This document shows positions 37,674 to 50,391 of a stretch of DNA of 64,000 bases, in pieces. The position numbers and the translations under genes are program-made. Location of the stretch: assembly GCA_013433145.1 (NCBI GenBank), contig CM024170.1, positions 3,987,459-4,051,458 on the forward strand, given 5' to 3'. The number at the start of each line of letters is the position of its first letter. Position 1 is the first letter of the stretch. This stretch comes from Ascaris suum (taxonomy: Eukaryota > Nematoda > Chromadorea > Rhabditida > Ascarididae). The notes beneath the pieces are model-generated. The model saw only the letters and a program-made list of their open reading frames with translations. It made no database searches and had not been told where the DNA came from.

Positions 37674-40259
37674 AGAAAATTAATTAAAACCTATATTCAA
37701 CTGTCACATTATCATGCTGTTAATCACTGTCACTTCAGAAACACCCTTGACTGACCATTTCGCTTCAGTTTCAGGTAATCTTGTGTCAGCAGATGAATAG
37801 AGCACCTCTCTTGTTTCATTCTTCTCCACTTTTACCAGCCCTCTCATCCCCTCTCTCCTACATATTTCTTTCAGTACCAACAAATCATCACGTCACCCTA
37901 GCACTGTCTACATTGTCGTGTTATATAGCTTTGCTCTTGTAATGATTTAGCTGAAGAGTTGAGATAAGGCACAACATATAATAATAAGGCATATTTTAGT
38001 TAGCTAAAAAAACATAGCTCTCAAATTTCAAGTAAGCCCAAAAATATTTCTTTAAATTCACGTTATTGCGGAAATTATATAAAAAGAAATGCAAAAACAA
38101 TGATTAGCTGTAAAAATAAACGGGCATTGATTGCGCCAATACTCTATAACAATTCTAGAAAATTTGGGATAAAATTTCTCGATAAACAACAAACAACTGA
38201 AGGATGTTGTCAGAGGGAGCTATAACTACTAACCGGCACGACATACAAACCACTCACTTGCAAAGTACATTAGCAAGTAATAAATTATACATAGTAATGC
38301 ACTCATATATGCAGCAGATCCTCCTAATGAATAAAGAAATGTTTGAATGATTTAAATGGTATTGAATAAAGAATTCAAATGGTATCAACAATTGTTCATC
38401 TTCATCGGTTTGAATATTTCGAAATGAAATGCTAAACAGTAGATTTCTCTTCTCTTATTTCGTGATTTTTTGACCATTATATTTGAGATGGACTTCTTTC
38501 TTTTTCGATTTCATCCCTTTATTATTTCAATTATCATTGCATCACAATAGTGAAATTTTAGAACTTTAGTTATTTTTATTAAAACAAATGAATGATTTCA
38601 ATTGTTTTCCATCATTTTAAGTGCAATTTTTCAGTTGCAATATTTAGTTTTTTTTTTCTTTTTTTGCTTCATTTCTGAGGAAAATTGCATAAATTTTAGA
38701 GGACAAAAATAAACTTTTACTTAGATCATCATCACGGCGTTCATCTCATAATAAAGAAGAATGTGGGAAAATTCATTAGATTTTCACACATATATCACGA
38801 TGTCATGATGTATTTTCGTAAAGGAGATTTGCAAAAGTGAGTAGAAAATAACTCTCCTCTACAAAGTATTTAAATGAGCTGTTAGATTAATCAAATATAA
38901 ATTTTAAACATTTTATAATAATATTTGCTGATAATTTATAAAAGAAATCACTCGAGTAATGAGTGGAATGAGAGAATCGCCTATTGTGCTAGTAGTTCCT
39001 CTAATATAATTCTTCATTTACTGAAAAAGTTTGAACGGAATGATTTCCGTCGGGGAGAAAAAAAAGCTGAAACCATCAGCAAATCTGACTTCTTCAAGAA
39101 GAAAATTCAGTTAGCTGCACGAAAAAGACCTCTCAATTTCTGTTTTTCTCTCTCTCGCTCCCCCCTCCCCCTTCGGCTCGCCCGTCATTGATATTCATAT
39201 GAATTTACCTTGCTCGAAACGGCCGAGCTGGCAAGAAGCGAAAGAAGAGATTTTTTTCGAAAAGGACGTTTTTTCTCGTTGCGAAATTTGTCGAAATTTT
39301 CCCAGAAAGCACACATAACTTTTGTTTTTTGAAGAAAAAGTGCACAAAAATCACATATTGTGCAATTTTCTTTGACAACTTTTCTAGCTTAATCTTCTTT
39401 GCAATGAATAAATTATAAACTAAACTTCTTCGCTGATAATTTTATTTACACTACAGATATATTTATGCGTTATTAAGGATAAAAGAATCAGCCTATTTCA
39501 ACGTTTAACTTAATGCACATCGATATGTTTTCTCAAAAAAAAAAAAAAAACACCAGACTACCCAGAAATTAATTGAATAATGATAACATTATTCAAGAAT
39601 AAATAATAGCTTTCAACGCACAACTTAATAGTTTCCTCCTTTCCATAATAAACGTTTTCGCAGACGATAGAGTACCATGAACATAAAGCATACATGTTAA
39701 CGAAACTATCATAGAAGGCCAATTCAATTGTTCTTTTTCAAACCAAGAAAAGAGAATTTCCACTTTGATCATTTTTAAAATGTAAACAGCATTGTAAGCA
39801 GAATTAACTTCTATGGATTAGATGAAGAAGTATTATATGGGAATAGAAAGACGCCATAAAGTAAATCAATACTACATAATTTCCGATGATAGAAGTTCAG
39901 TAAGCGGCGAAATGTTCATTGCCACATGGTCCGGACGCCTAAAAAATAAGGGACCTTTATCAAATACCGCATTTTACATTGAAAAGAATTCATAGGAAAG
40001 CGAAAGGTCCTGATTAAGTTGATGGCTAAATGAATGAACAGTAGGAAATGTGAATTTCGATAAAATATGCAAATAAATTTGCATATCAGGTATGAATGAC
40101 CTTCAAGTGAATATGCAATATGCAAAGTTCACTGTGATCAAAATCGTTCCGGAGTGCGACTTACACAAAATACGATCACTACATTTCGTTGCTTTGATAA
40201 ATCATACTATCAACTAATGAAGTGATAACATGCAAATAATTTTGATTACGAAAATGCAA
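37674..40259. other. Gene-poor stretch, 2.6 kb
   Basis: AT-rich, with a Py-rich tract near 39145-39180 and a 14-A run near 39537. The open frame 38925-39191 lacks an ATG at its start and any splice context. No feature supported. Confidence 0.4.
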
Positions 40260-40619
40260 TTATAGAGTTTCCATTTTGTAAAGGGTGTCTTCCACTGAAT
40301 ATGTAGACTTATATATCCAAATATCACGCTTTCCCTATGGTGACAAAGACAACGACGAAATATTATTGATGCATGACAGCACAGAGTGAATGCACTGCGG
40401 AAGCTTTTATTCGAGAAAATAATACAAGTGAGTATAGAAAACAACGGTAACGATGTATGAACGATGGATCTTACTCCAAATAAGCAGAAAAATACGTCTA
40501 CCTTCATTTACAATCACTTCAAACATATTGGCATGACTCTCTGATATAGCGGAAATAAACTTTGGATGAAACGAGTAATGCGAAACATCATATTTCCATG
40601 TATTGCTCTCAGGCTTCAT
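40260..40619 (-). CDS. Tiny two-exon gene, 50 aa
   Basis: Exon 1 is 40619-40502 (39 codons plus one base, MKPESNTWKYDVSHYSFHPK..., donor G|GTAGAC) and exon 2 is 40294-40260 (acceptor TATTCAG, EDTLYKMETL, stop TAA). Phase 1 and the lengths match exactly. No signal peptide, membrane segment or Cys. The sense continues well across the junction (FEVIVNE then V-EDTLYK). It could also be the 3' end of a larger gene, as I cannot exclude upstream exons. Function unknown. Confidence 0.45.
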
Positions 40620-41012
40620 TGATATATTTTAGATTCGCTTTAGAGAATGATTTATGGTTAGACTTAGCTCATATATTTGCATGGGGCTAAACAAGTGCTG
40701 AAGATATCAAATAAACATTTGGGTATCCGAAAACATCCCGAAAGTTTCATGAAGCATACTCGAACGTTCAAAAGAACCCGGCTTATGAAGGATCTCTCGG
40801 CGCGATATGTTCGTATGTCTGTATAGGAGGGCTCTTTATTAGCCATTCCTAAGCCATACTAGGATGTGTTCAATCAACTGAATAAAGCGCTTACTTCCGT
40901 GCAGCAATTCAATGTTCGATGAATGCACGCCTTAATGAATACCCTTTGCGATAAACGCTTAAGGCAATATTTCATGACGATCGCTTAACACTGACATCGT
41001 CAACGCTATCGG

Positions 41013-41230
41013 CTAATGTGATGGAAACCAACCGAAAAAATGCCACTTCCATTTAGAAATACCACTCTAAAAATAAAAAGGTAAATAAAAGCATTTCTGG
41101 CCTTTACAGACTGCGCAGTTAGGAACTGAAATTTACGGGCAAAAAAACTGTTTGGACTCCTACACCCAAATAACATTCTCACATTTCTAAAATAAGAAAC
41201 TCCTCTGTGCCATCTAGTGGACGCTTTCAT
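41013..41230 (-). CDS. Small basic protein, 58 aa, with a 41-nt intron
   Basis: Exon 1 is 41230-41108 (41 codons, MKASTRWHRGVSYFRNVRML...) and exon 2 is 41066-41013 (SGISKWKWHFFGWFPSH, stop TAG). The 41-nt intron has GTAAAG and TTTTTAG. Without splicing the frame also stays open and gives 74 aa, so the intron is inferred from the better C-terminus. Basic, with one Cys and no signal peptide. Family unknown. Confidence 0.35.
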
Positions 41231-44200
41231 ATTCGCCTCTCCCCTTCCCCCCAAACTCCCACAAGGCTTAGAAAACTCATATAGGTAAGTGATGATAGTG
41301 CATTAGCACTGTATCACTGAAACGGATATTCGAAAATTTTTCTACCACAATAAGTGTTCCGCATATATTTGGAAGCCGTCTCTCTACGTCGATATTACTC
41401 GTAATTATGCGGTCAATACAGGAAACTACGAATTCAACTCATAACAATCCAGGAAAGCGCATTCAAGTGAAAAACGTTTCGAATCAAAATGGACATCGAG
41501 TATGCCAGCTATATGCCACGACGATGTATTCGCCCATGAGAGGAGTGTGGTAGCAGAACAAATCGCAGGTTGACGTTAAGGCATGCTCGAGCAACCTCGC
41601 TTCCATTTCCATATCACTCAGTTGCATTTACAACTTAATTTCTTATGAACGAAATCTCTTATCAATGATGATATTATAAAAAAAGGAGTGAATTTGAATA
41701 TGCCGTGAAGAAATTATAGTTGGTTTGTGCTTACAAAACGCTGTCGCATAAACTCAGTGCTTCATTAATAATATTCAACACTTTTTTTTGAGTATGTAAC
41801 ATCATTAAATACTAAAAGGGTTACTGAGACGGTTGGCCGCATTTTCTCGCTGACCATTCATAAAGCACTCAAAAAGATTTCATGGCCACTGTTAATGCTG
41901 AAAAACAATTTCTATTGTTTTCGAAATTTGAAGGCAACCACTTAATCGATTAGAGCCGACCGTCTACCACACACAAATACGCATAAACTATCGAATTTCA
42001 TATAAAGTTGAATTAATTTTCCTCATAAAACCTTAAAAAATTGGTAAGTTTTGAATTTCAAAACGAATTTAGTTTCCAACTTGCGGACTTTCATCGTTTC
42101 CATCTGCTTTTAGAGCTAATATGGAACTCAGCAAATAGTCTTTCGGCCGAAAAAAACAGTGATTGCATCTCTTATGAAACCTTGTACCTCTCATACTTGA
42201 TATGGTTTCCCGCTGAATATCAGTATATTAGTTTTCCTTAGCATTAGACACTGCTGAGCAAATCGTTTTCTACGCTACGTTTTAATAAACCGTCAGATAA
42301 ATAAAAAATTGCAATGAAATGAAACACTCCAGAAATGCTAATAGAAGTAAAGTGCTTGCTCACATTAGTCACCATAACGAAATCCAGCTGCAGTTGACCC
42401 CTCGAATGTGAATCTTCGTAGCCTTCATAAACAGGATAACTCGAGATTCTTTCAACTATACAACAATTTTCGGAAATTATACTCTATTCTATTGGGAAAT
42501 CTAATGATCAGTCGGTTAAGTGCACACTAACAAACCTGTTGACATTTTCTATACATTACAGCAATCGGAAGCCTTAATTGTTGAGAGAATCTATACGCCA
42601 TTATGCGATCGATGTAAGTAAATCACAACTTGTTACCTCCAAAACAGTCTATAAATGCCTACAAGACATGAATTTCCTCAAAATTATATATCTATTCTCT
42701 GTCCTTTAGAAGGGTGATAAATTCCCTCTGGTGTGACTTATCGTAACATCTCTCATGATAATAAATCAAATTTAAAAAGAATGGTAGATTTTCAAAAATG
42801 CTAAATATGTGTATGCATTCAACATTGATCACATCATAGAAAAACGAATTTCTATAACAGTTTTCCAGAAATGGTTGGATTGGTTGAAATATGAAAGCAT
42901 TTTTGTATAGATTTATTGCGTAAAGGCAATTTGCGAAATTACTTGCCCAAATTGGCAATGAAAAACGAATATTCTGAGGGCACTTCTTAAACTCCTTTTT
43001 AGTTCCATAAAACGAAAACAAATATATATGCAAACTTTTTAAAATTCTTTCAAGTTGTATAGGAGATAAACAAATACCTTATGCTTCTTCGTGTCTCGAT
43101 TAATGAAGAATGAACATCCGGCTAATATAAAATGAGTGCATTTCTTTATACGATAATAATCAATTTTGAAAAAAAAAAATTGTACGATAATTTTCTCTTT
43201 TTCATATGATTATTGATTGATCAAGTTGAATGATACTTTGAGATGTATCCCAATCGCGTAATATTGCATTAAGCCATATAGCTCAATCTTTTCTCTTTCG
43301 GTGAAACAATCGAATAGATGAATATAGAAAGGAAAACTCTAAAATGTATGTTGAAAAACAAACTTTTAATGGCATCTAAAGGTGTGTCTTATAGAAGATT
43401 GATAAGTCAATATGTGTGAATGATTCAGTCAATATATGAACATATTACGCATATTTCACCATCTTCGCTACTTGTTGCGATTTTTCTTTTGATGAGCGAG
43501 ATTGCAAAATTACATATAATACGAGCTCATTTGATGAGCTTCTCCTTTTGTTTCAGCCGGTTGGTTGCAAAATCGGAGTCGATTCATATAAAATGCTAAT
43601 TTATACCTACTTCGATCTGTGGCATGATGTATGTAAATTATGAAACATATTCGAGTACTTGTAATTCTTTTAGAATTTAATGAATTAACTTGAAAGTTGG
43701 AAGAGGAATTCATCAATCGTGGGCTTTGCAATATTATAAAATGAAAAAAGCTTTATGCAAATTTCATCCTGTTTCAATAGCAAATTTCCCAATATTTAAT
43801 GCACCTTTTAAAAACTGCTATTAAAGTAAATACTACAAACTATTAAATTTTTGTTGAAACATAATGCGTGAAATATAGGATTCGAGAGAGATTGAAAAGT
43901 GGTTGCAGGCTATATCGATACAAAGAAATAAACTGATTAAATTATAGATGGTGAAAATATTATAAGGTAGTTTAGTAAACGTATACATAGGGACATGATT
44001 GCGATTAGTGATTTTCACTGGAAAGGTCGCCACGATTGATCGACTCTATTGCAGGTTAAAAACACTTAAACGTTGCATGAAATTTGCTTAGGAAAAAATT
44101 TGCACATCCGATCGGGTGCAAGAACAAATACGAATTGTTTTCCATATCATTTCACTGTTTTCATGCGCTTTTGCACTTTTTGCAAAGCGCGTATTATGGC

Positions 44201-46849
44201 ATATGATGTATATATGAGTATTTGCATGTTTTTATCTGTCCTCTAATATGAAGTTGAGCAATCATACACGCGTGCTTTTTGGTTGATCGCTAATTTAGTT
44301 TCAAGAAGGAAATATATCTTAGAAGAAATGGCCGCTAATGAATATAAGAATGAACTAAAAAGAAGTTATAAAGTGATAGAAATTATATACCTTTTAAATG
44401 AAAATAAATAGAAATGTTTAGAGGAAAATGCAACCAAATACTGCAGAAAAGATAAAAGTAAAAATATAAGTGGTAAGAAGTACTTAATAGGACAGAAGGA
44501 AAACGTTAAAAATGCAAAAATATGGCAGAAAAATTCCACGACGGAAGGCAAATAAAACGACCCTCTTTCACACTTATTAATCGGCAATAGAAAAAGCAAT
44601 AGAGTATTTGAAATTTGAATAACCATTATTGATAATCTCTTTAAGGGTTTCGAAAAATAAAGCTCTAGAGCATGACACCATAACAAAGAAAACATTAGCG
44701 CATAAGCAGTACTTTTTCAGCAACTGTCAAAACTTGATGCCTAATTTAACAGCTTACGAGTAAAATTTTTTGGCCAACACTGAATTCAGCCGTAAAGCTT
44801 CTATCGTAAAAGAATCGTCTTAGTGTCCACACCACTATTGCACTTTCAACGTGGTAAGTGTTTGCCGCTCACATTTGCTCTTTGATGATCGATGTGTGCT
44901 TCTTGCGCTCGCCATGACGCTCTTTGCCTGTACTCACTTTCTCAACTCTGTTATTAAAAGGTGACAATTTATTGCAATGCGAAGCTAATAAAGAAATCAA
45001 AATTTCCAAAAATAAATGAGGATCCAAAAAACGCATCCAACTATCAGTCGATTTTCTTTCTGCTATGAATATCAACAACAAAAAAATACCTCGATAGACA
45101 TAAATTTATGCGATCATTGAGCTAAAACTTACTTTCAATCTATACTGTAAATCCACTGAAAGTTAAGTAGGGCAAAAGTAATAGGCAAATTGAACGAATA
45201 TACTAAATCGAGTTTTTAGCTGTCTTCATCGGGTAATTATGGGTGACATTTGCAAAGGATCACAATTCATTGAGTAATGAAATTAAATAGAGGTATAATT
45301 TCATTTCTTATTTTCTTCATATCAAAATATAATCGTTAGCAAATTCATCCATAAATCTTCACATTCGATATGGAATTTCAACTCAATAACGAAGAGACTG
45401 CAACTAATAAAAAGAAATATAGACGATGATGTGAAATATTATTACTATAAAGAGTTATTAAAAATGAAAATCGGTAATTTGCGACAATCAAAGCAAAATC
45501 GTCATCGAAAATTGGCACATGCAAAATTAAGCGATATGCAAAAACGAAAGAAATTGCGATTAAGCAAACAAATATTGCAACTATTTGCAATATGAGCAGA
45601 AATCTTTTTTTGTTTTCAACGAATCGTTTATATATCAGAGCGATTTCAAAGTATTATTCCTCGAAGATTTCATATTAGTTCAATTCAATTCAATGCAATC
45701 GATCTTCAAATTTCTGACGAAGAGACCGAAAATGTTGAAAATCAAACATTTCTTCTACATCAATGGAATAGGAAAACAAACGAATGGCGTTTCCACAAAT
45801 GAACGTAAAAATTCATAAGCTCGACAACAGTTCATCGTTTTCGAGAATTTAGTCATACCTCTTAATCAAAAAAAAAATGATCGAGAAAAAAATAATAAAT
45901 CACTAAAGTCGACAATTAGATAAACTATTAAATAAAAAAATTAAGAGTATGGCAAAGTTTCTTTACAGGTAAACAACTTCAACATAAAGTTCATTTCAGA
46001 CAACACAAATTTCGAGCTATTACGTTACTCATTTATTATCTCGTGTACTCTGCAAAATCCTAAACAAACTTGTTGTATTCACATGAAAACAACTGTCGTT
46101 TGCGAGAATAAATGTATGTCATACAATCTTCTCAGTAGATTTAATGTCAAATCAAGTAGATTTAATGTTAAAGGTTTAGTTCAAAAAATCTTGTGTGCTA
46201 TAATTTTTGAAAATCAATGAAGTAAAAAAATAAAATCGCAAAAAATATTTAATAATTCCACAAAACTTGTTGGCAAACCTTTCGTCAATATGAATAATTC
46301 AGTTATGTGTGTCGATCATCAAAACGAAATGCATAATATCTTGTGCAAAAATCAGCTATCTTTTCGCGTGAATGGGTGAAATCTATGAATATGCAAATCA
46401 AGATTTACTTTACTGGTATCACTCCAACCGAACTTTTCTTTTCATATATGCTATGCAGATATCAGCAGATTAGTTTAGATGTTCAAAAGTTTTTTCGACG
46501 ATTACGGAACAACAACTCGTCGATAAGCGCAATCAGTGTTAGATGCATAATGTAATCACCAAATTCTGCAACTCCAGATTTAGTGGAAAATAGTGGGCAG
46601 ACAAGCATACATATATGCATACTGTAGGAAAATAATTCAGCCTGATCCTATCTATGCGCTACATAAGGAACCGTTTTCGGCCGTAGCAGGTAGACTTTGA
46701 AATAAATTTGCTTTAGAATCGTTTCGACAACTCATACAACAGACGATCGCCACAAGGTGGGAGAGGCAGAGAAAGGGGGTGGAAGTAGGGGAAGTCTTTC
46801 AGTGGTATAGATTACTCACTTCAACAATGGTGCTTAGAACTTCGTCGGT
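41231..46849. other. Gene-poor stretch, 5.6 kb
   Basis: Open frames of up to 113 codons (42692-43033 and 44366-44695, minus) are Phe/Ile/Tyr-rich, as expected of random AT-rich DNA, and lack splice signals. A short tandem repeat (AGTAGATTTAATGTYAAA, two copies) lies at 46136-46173. Nothing else is supported. Confidence 0.4.
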
Positions 46850-46940
46850 TCACGGGTTGAGACTCTCAAACGTATAAAAATAGACAGCTGCGATGTCGTA
46901 ATAAAGCTTCGATGAGTTGCGATGAAGAGGCTCGTTAATC
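46850..46940 (-). other. Candidate downstream exon of the gene at 47057-49312
   Basis: Acceptor TTTTTGAG, then a frame reading INEPLHRNSSKLYYDIAAVY... to a TGA at 46852-46850. Beyond the TGA the same frame stays sensible (TDEVLSTIVE) up to a GTGAGT donor, so the TGA may be a sequence error or a true end. Its phase (2) does not match the donor chosen for the previous exon, so an exon or boundary is missing. Confidence 0.35.
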
Positions 46941-47056
46941 CTCAAAAATAAAAGCCTTTTATGTATATTTACGTTGTTTATATTTAGCTCTATGGGCGTA
47001 TAAAAATGCATCAATATGGCAATTCAACGATAACAAATCGAATGATATATGACTAC

Positions 47057-49312
47057 GCAATATCGGGCCATTCCTTCTTTTTGGTCAGCAACAATTGCTG
47101 CAGCGTATTGCAGTTGAGAAGAAAGAGATATCTTGTGTTTTTTCCTGCCGAATTGAGTTTGAATTTGTTGAGTTGTGTTTTTCTTAGTAAATTTCGATTT
47201 TAAATCTAAGAATGGCCACTAATTTTTGAAAAATTTACGAATGTATTTAAACGGATATATTAGTGAAAAAATATACATTTCTTCGAACCTCCAAAATAAT
47301 CATCATCTACTAAGTAAAAATCGTTTCCTTTTCGATCATGAGAAGAGAGATAAGGAGGAATCCTTTGTTGAGAACGATCCTTTCTTCGAAACACTTCACT
47401 TGGAGATACGATAAATCGAACGGTGTCATAGTCAACATTGGCGTCAACAAATCTCTTCAAAAAGCATACAATTAAAACGTTGTGCTCATAAAAATCAATT
47501 CTTGTTATCGTATGTATAATTGCGTAAAAGTTTGAGATTATCTTTAAAAAAGCATAAAAATATGAAAATTATAAAATATTTTTTTGGAGGGAAATTTTGC
47601 AATTTTCAAAGGATTTTTTAATTAAAAATTTCGCTTTCGATAATTTAAAATGTGGAATATTTCACTTTGTAACTTTCTAATTTCCCAGGTGGTCGTCGAT
47701 TTCGTTTTCCACTCGTCTAATGCGATCCATGAGGATGAGGTAATTTCATTTGAGATCTTTTAGAGAAAAATGCGGTGAAATTTTTTTATCAATGAAAGTC
47801 GATAGTTGATGGGGATGTGGGGTGATCAAAAGCCTACATCGTGAATTAGAGTTCTCTTTGTTTACCTTGTCCAGTTACGTCATGATATTGCCTATGCCTA
47901 ATTAGTGGTCAACGGTATGGAATAGTCAATAAGCAGTGAACGCATAAAAGTGAAAACCACCATACTTTCTTTGAAAACCACCAGTGTTCTATGAAGGTGG
48001 CATAGCAAAAAACATTTATGAGAGCATTCAGTGTTAGCAGTGACCATTCGGTAGGTTGCGCCGAACTCTTCAAATTCACTTCAACAGGTTAGGCAATAAT
48101 GCCTTAAAAAACGTCGAAAACGCGTCGGAAATAAGTGCCTCGAGAAAGACAGACACGAATATAAAGACACAGAGAGGGGAGAGTGGTTTTGTAATAGCAA
48201 GCGTGGGGGTGCAAGCGTAACTGCAACTTCGGTTACGAAAAGTTTCACGCGGAACTGACCGCCTAAATAGTTTTCTTCCCGGAAGACAAGCAAACCCCAG
48301 AACTATAAACTTCGCGTACCGAGTCCCTACTAGCTGACTCTATCACCCAGCATCGGCGTGTTCCGGATGTGAATTCATGCCGAGATCAGTTGTAGGTATC
48401 AATCTAACTGCTATTTACTGGTTCTGCTTGGAGATTTACCAGTTACAGCTTCGTTCGTTGTGTTATCACTAAGAAAGCATCAAAAATCAAAGGCAATAAT
48501 CTCCTATAGAAACGAGATGTGAAATCTTCATACTTCTAACTAAAACCATCAACAAAAGGCAGAATAGAAAGAGCGTGGAATGGAGTGAAATGATTAGAAG
48601 ATGCACATCAATTGTCCAAGTTACAGTCTATGCACGCATAAGTATAGAGTTACTCTCTGTAAAACAAATAAGGACCCCTGAAAACGACTATTTCGAAGAT
48701 TCTAACCAGAGAAATTCAACTCTAATGACCACATCTTTCAAAAGTTTTCGGCCATAAATTTAGAACGACCGCAAAAATAATTCAAAAATTAGTCGGAAAA
48801 AATATAAATTTATATGGGTAACTCTTTTCCGAGTAGGTAGCGGAAACTCTCTTTCGTTTGCAACCTCCTAGCAAAAAGTTTGGCTCCTCATAGGTCGATA
48901 AATAAAGATTTGCCTCTGGTTATTTCTCTAGATTGCATCTACTCGTGACTGTCCGCTGTCATTTTTTTGTAGCAGTTTCTTTGTAAGGAAGAGTACGCAA
49001 AGATAATCCACTATAAACTAACGAAAAAATTCCTCAACGTTGTTGTGAAAAAAAAGGGGAAATATAGAGGAATCTTCAAGATTCGACGATATTATACCGG
49101 CTGCATTGCACGTTGCTTGTGATGCTCAACGATGTTTCAAGATCGTATTGGGCACTTTCTTCCACTACTTCTGACAACGAAAACTGGCGAAACGCTATCT
49201 GAGGTTCTTATAGCCAGATGGTTGATACTGAGATATTTGATTCTTGGACTTTTGGTTCGGAATTGCACGGAATGGACGTTTGATCCTTGTGTTGCTCTAT
49301 GACTTCTGGCAT
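47057..49312 (-). CDS. Unrecognised multi-exon gene
   Basis: Proposed exons on minus: 49312-49229 (ATG, MPEVIEQHKDQTSIPCNSEP...), 49198-49112 (IAFRQFSLSEVVEESAQYDL...), 47454-47289 (RFVDANVDYDTVRFIVSPSE...) and 47205-47057 (LKSKFTKKNTTQQIQTQFGR...). Phases are 0, 0 and 1 and lengths fit. The third-to-fourth junction is the best supported (GGAG|GTTCGA to CATTCTTAG). The first two are separated by only 30 nt (GTATC...CCTCAG), which contains the in-frame stop TAA; this is either a very short intron or a break. The product is hydrophilic, with acidic clusters (LVDDDYFG) and a basic patch (GRKKHK), and no signal peptide or membrane segment. Family unknown. Confidence 0.48.
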
Positions 49313-49815
49313 TGTCACTATATGCAATTTGTGGGCGTTTTTTTTTGTTGAAAGAAAAAAAATTATTTCTTTTAATGCACATTAACTGTCACCTTTGCTT
49401 AGATGTTATTTTTAGATTTAATTAAAATTCATTTAGTGGATTTGTGATTTTTCCGCCGCACCAAACAATTCTGTCAATTAAGCTGCATTTTACTCGATGA
49501 GTGAATGTTTGATTGCCACACATGCACAAACGTCATAATTGCATTGCACAAATGTTTGTCGAGGCGTATCGGTGAACGTCAACTTCTATGCAGATTTTGC
49601 ATGCAAAATTTTGTGCTGTCTTTTTGAACATTTTATTTCTTTCTATTAGACAAATGAACTTTTATCCATTGCACTCATCTTAAATAAACACTTGCAATTT
49701 ATCCTTTTCTTGAACATATCGTTCACCTTTAATATCTCTTCTCTTTCGTCCACCCAACAACAATAAAATGTTATTTTTTCATCGAGAAAAGCAAGTACCT
49801 ATAATTTGCACTTAG

Positions 49816-49935
49816 CCATTTTGCCACAACTTTATTCGTTACTGCATTGGTGCACGTGAAGCAAATATCCATAGAATGCAATTAGGAACCGACCATCCGG
49901 GAATCAAATGTCCAGGTAGCAACTGTCGTGCATCT
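49816..49935 (+). other. Exon with RING-IBR-like zinc-ligand pattern
   Basis: A 40-codon frame bounded by TTTGCACTTAG and a perfect GTAAGT donor, phase 0 on both sides. It reads PFCHNFIRYCIGAREANIHR... then GIKCPGSNCRAS. The order C-H-x-F-x-x-x-C then IKCPxxxC resembles the end of RING1 and start of IBR in RBR-type ubiquitin ligases, but the expected Cys after HNF is Ile. A possible following segment at 50170-50202 (LFSHELFNNS, stop) also fits phase 0. Upstream exons were not found. It may be a gene fragment. Confidence 0.42.
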
Positions 49936-50391
49936 GTAAGTACAAATTCGCCTATTCGTAGCATTGTTAATCGCTTCATATTATCAGTAAACATCATGGT
50001 TGCGCAAAAATTTGAATGGCTCAATCCATTCTCTTAGGTGGTCCAAACCAAAAAAAAAAAAACATTAAACGAAAGAGGACAATCAGTAAACCTCAAATTC
50101 TTTGCGTGTCTCATACATTCGTAAATTTGCCCATTTGCACCCAACTCGGGGATCCCACAAAATTTTCAGCTATTTTCACACGAGCTATTCAACAATTCTT
50201 AGAGAGACGAGTTTTCTTCGTGCAACGCATTCAGCCCTGAATTACGCGTGGGATTTTTAAGAGGCCACATGTACTTGTTGGAAGACATGCTTCGGTTAGA
50301 AAAAATATGACATTTTTTCAAGCTCGAATAGGTCAAATATTTTTTCCACCTCGTCGAAGAAACAATTCTAGCGAAAATTCGCGAACTTTGA

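Noticed and set aside
42692..43033. 113-aa minus-strand open frame
   Set aside because: Phe/Ile/Tyr/Asn-rich composition typical of AT-rich noise, with no splice sites or homology signal.
44366..44695. 109-aa hydrophobic minus-strand frame
   Set aside because: Membrane-like composition arises from A/G-rich complement; no start context, splice sites or motif order of a known transporter or receptor.
49137..49382. SDNARSHRATQ motif resembling a mariner transposase
   Set aside because: Only about ten residues match. No other transposase block (such as the SPDLAPSDY-type motif) follows in any frame, and another frame gives a better gene model.
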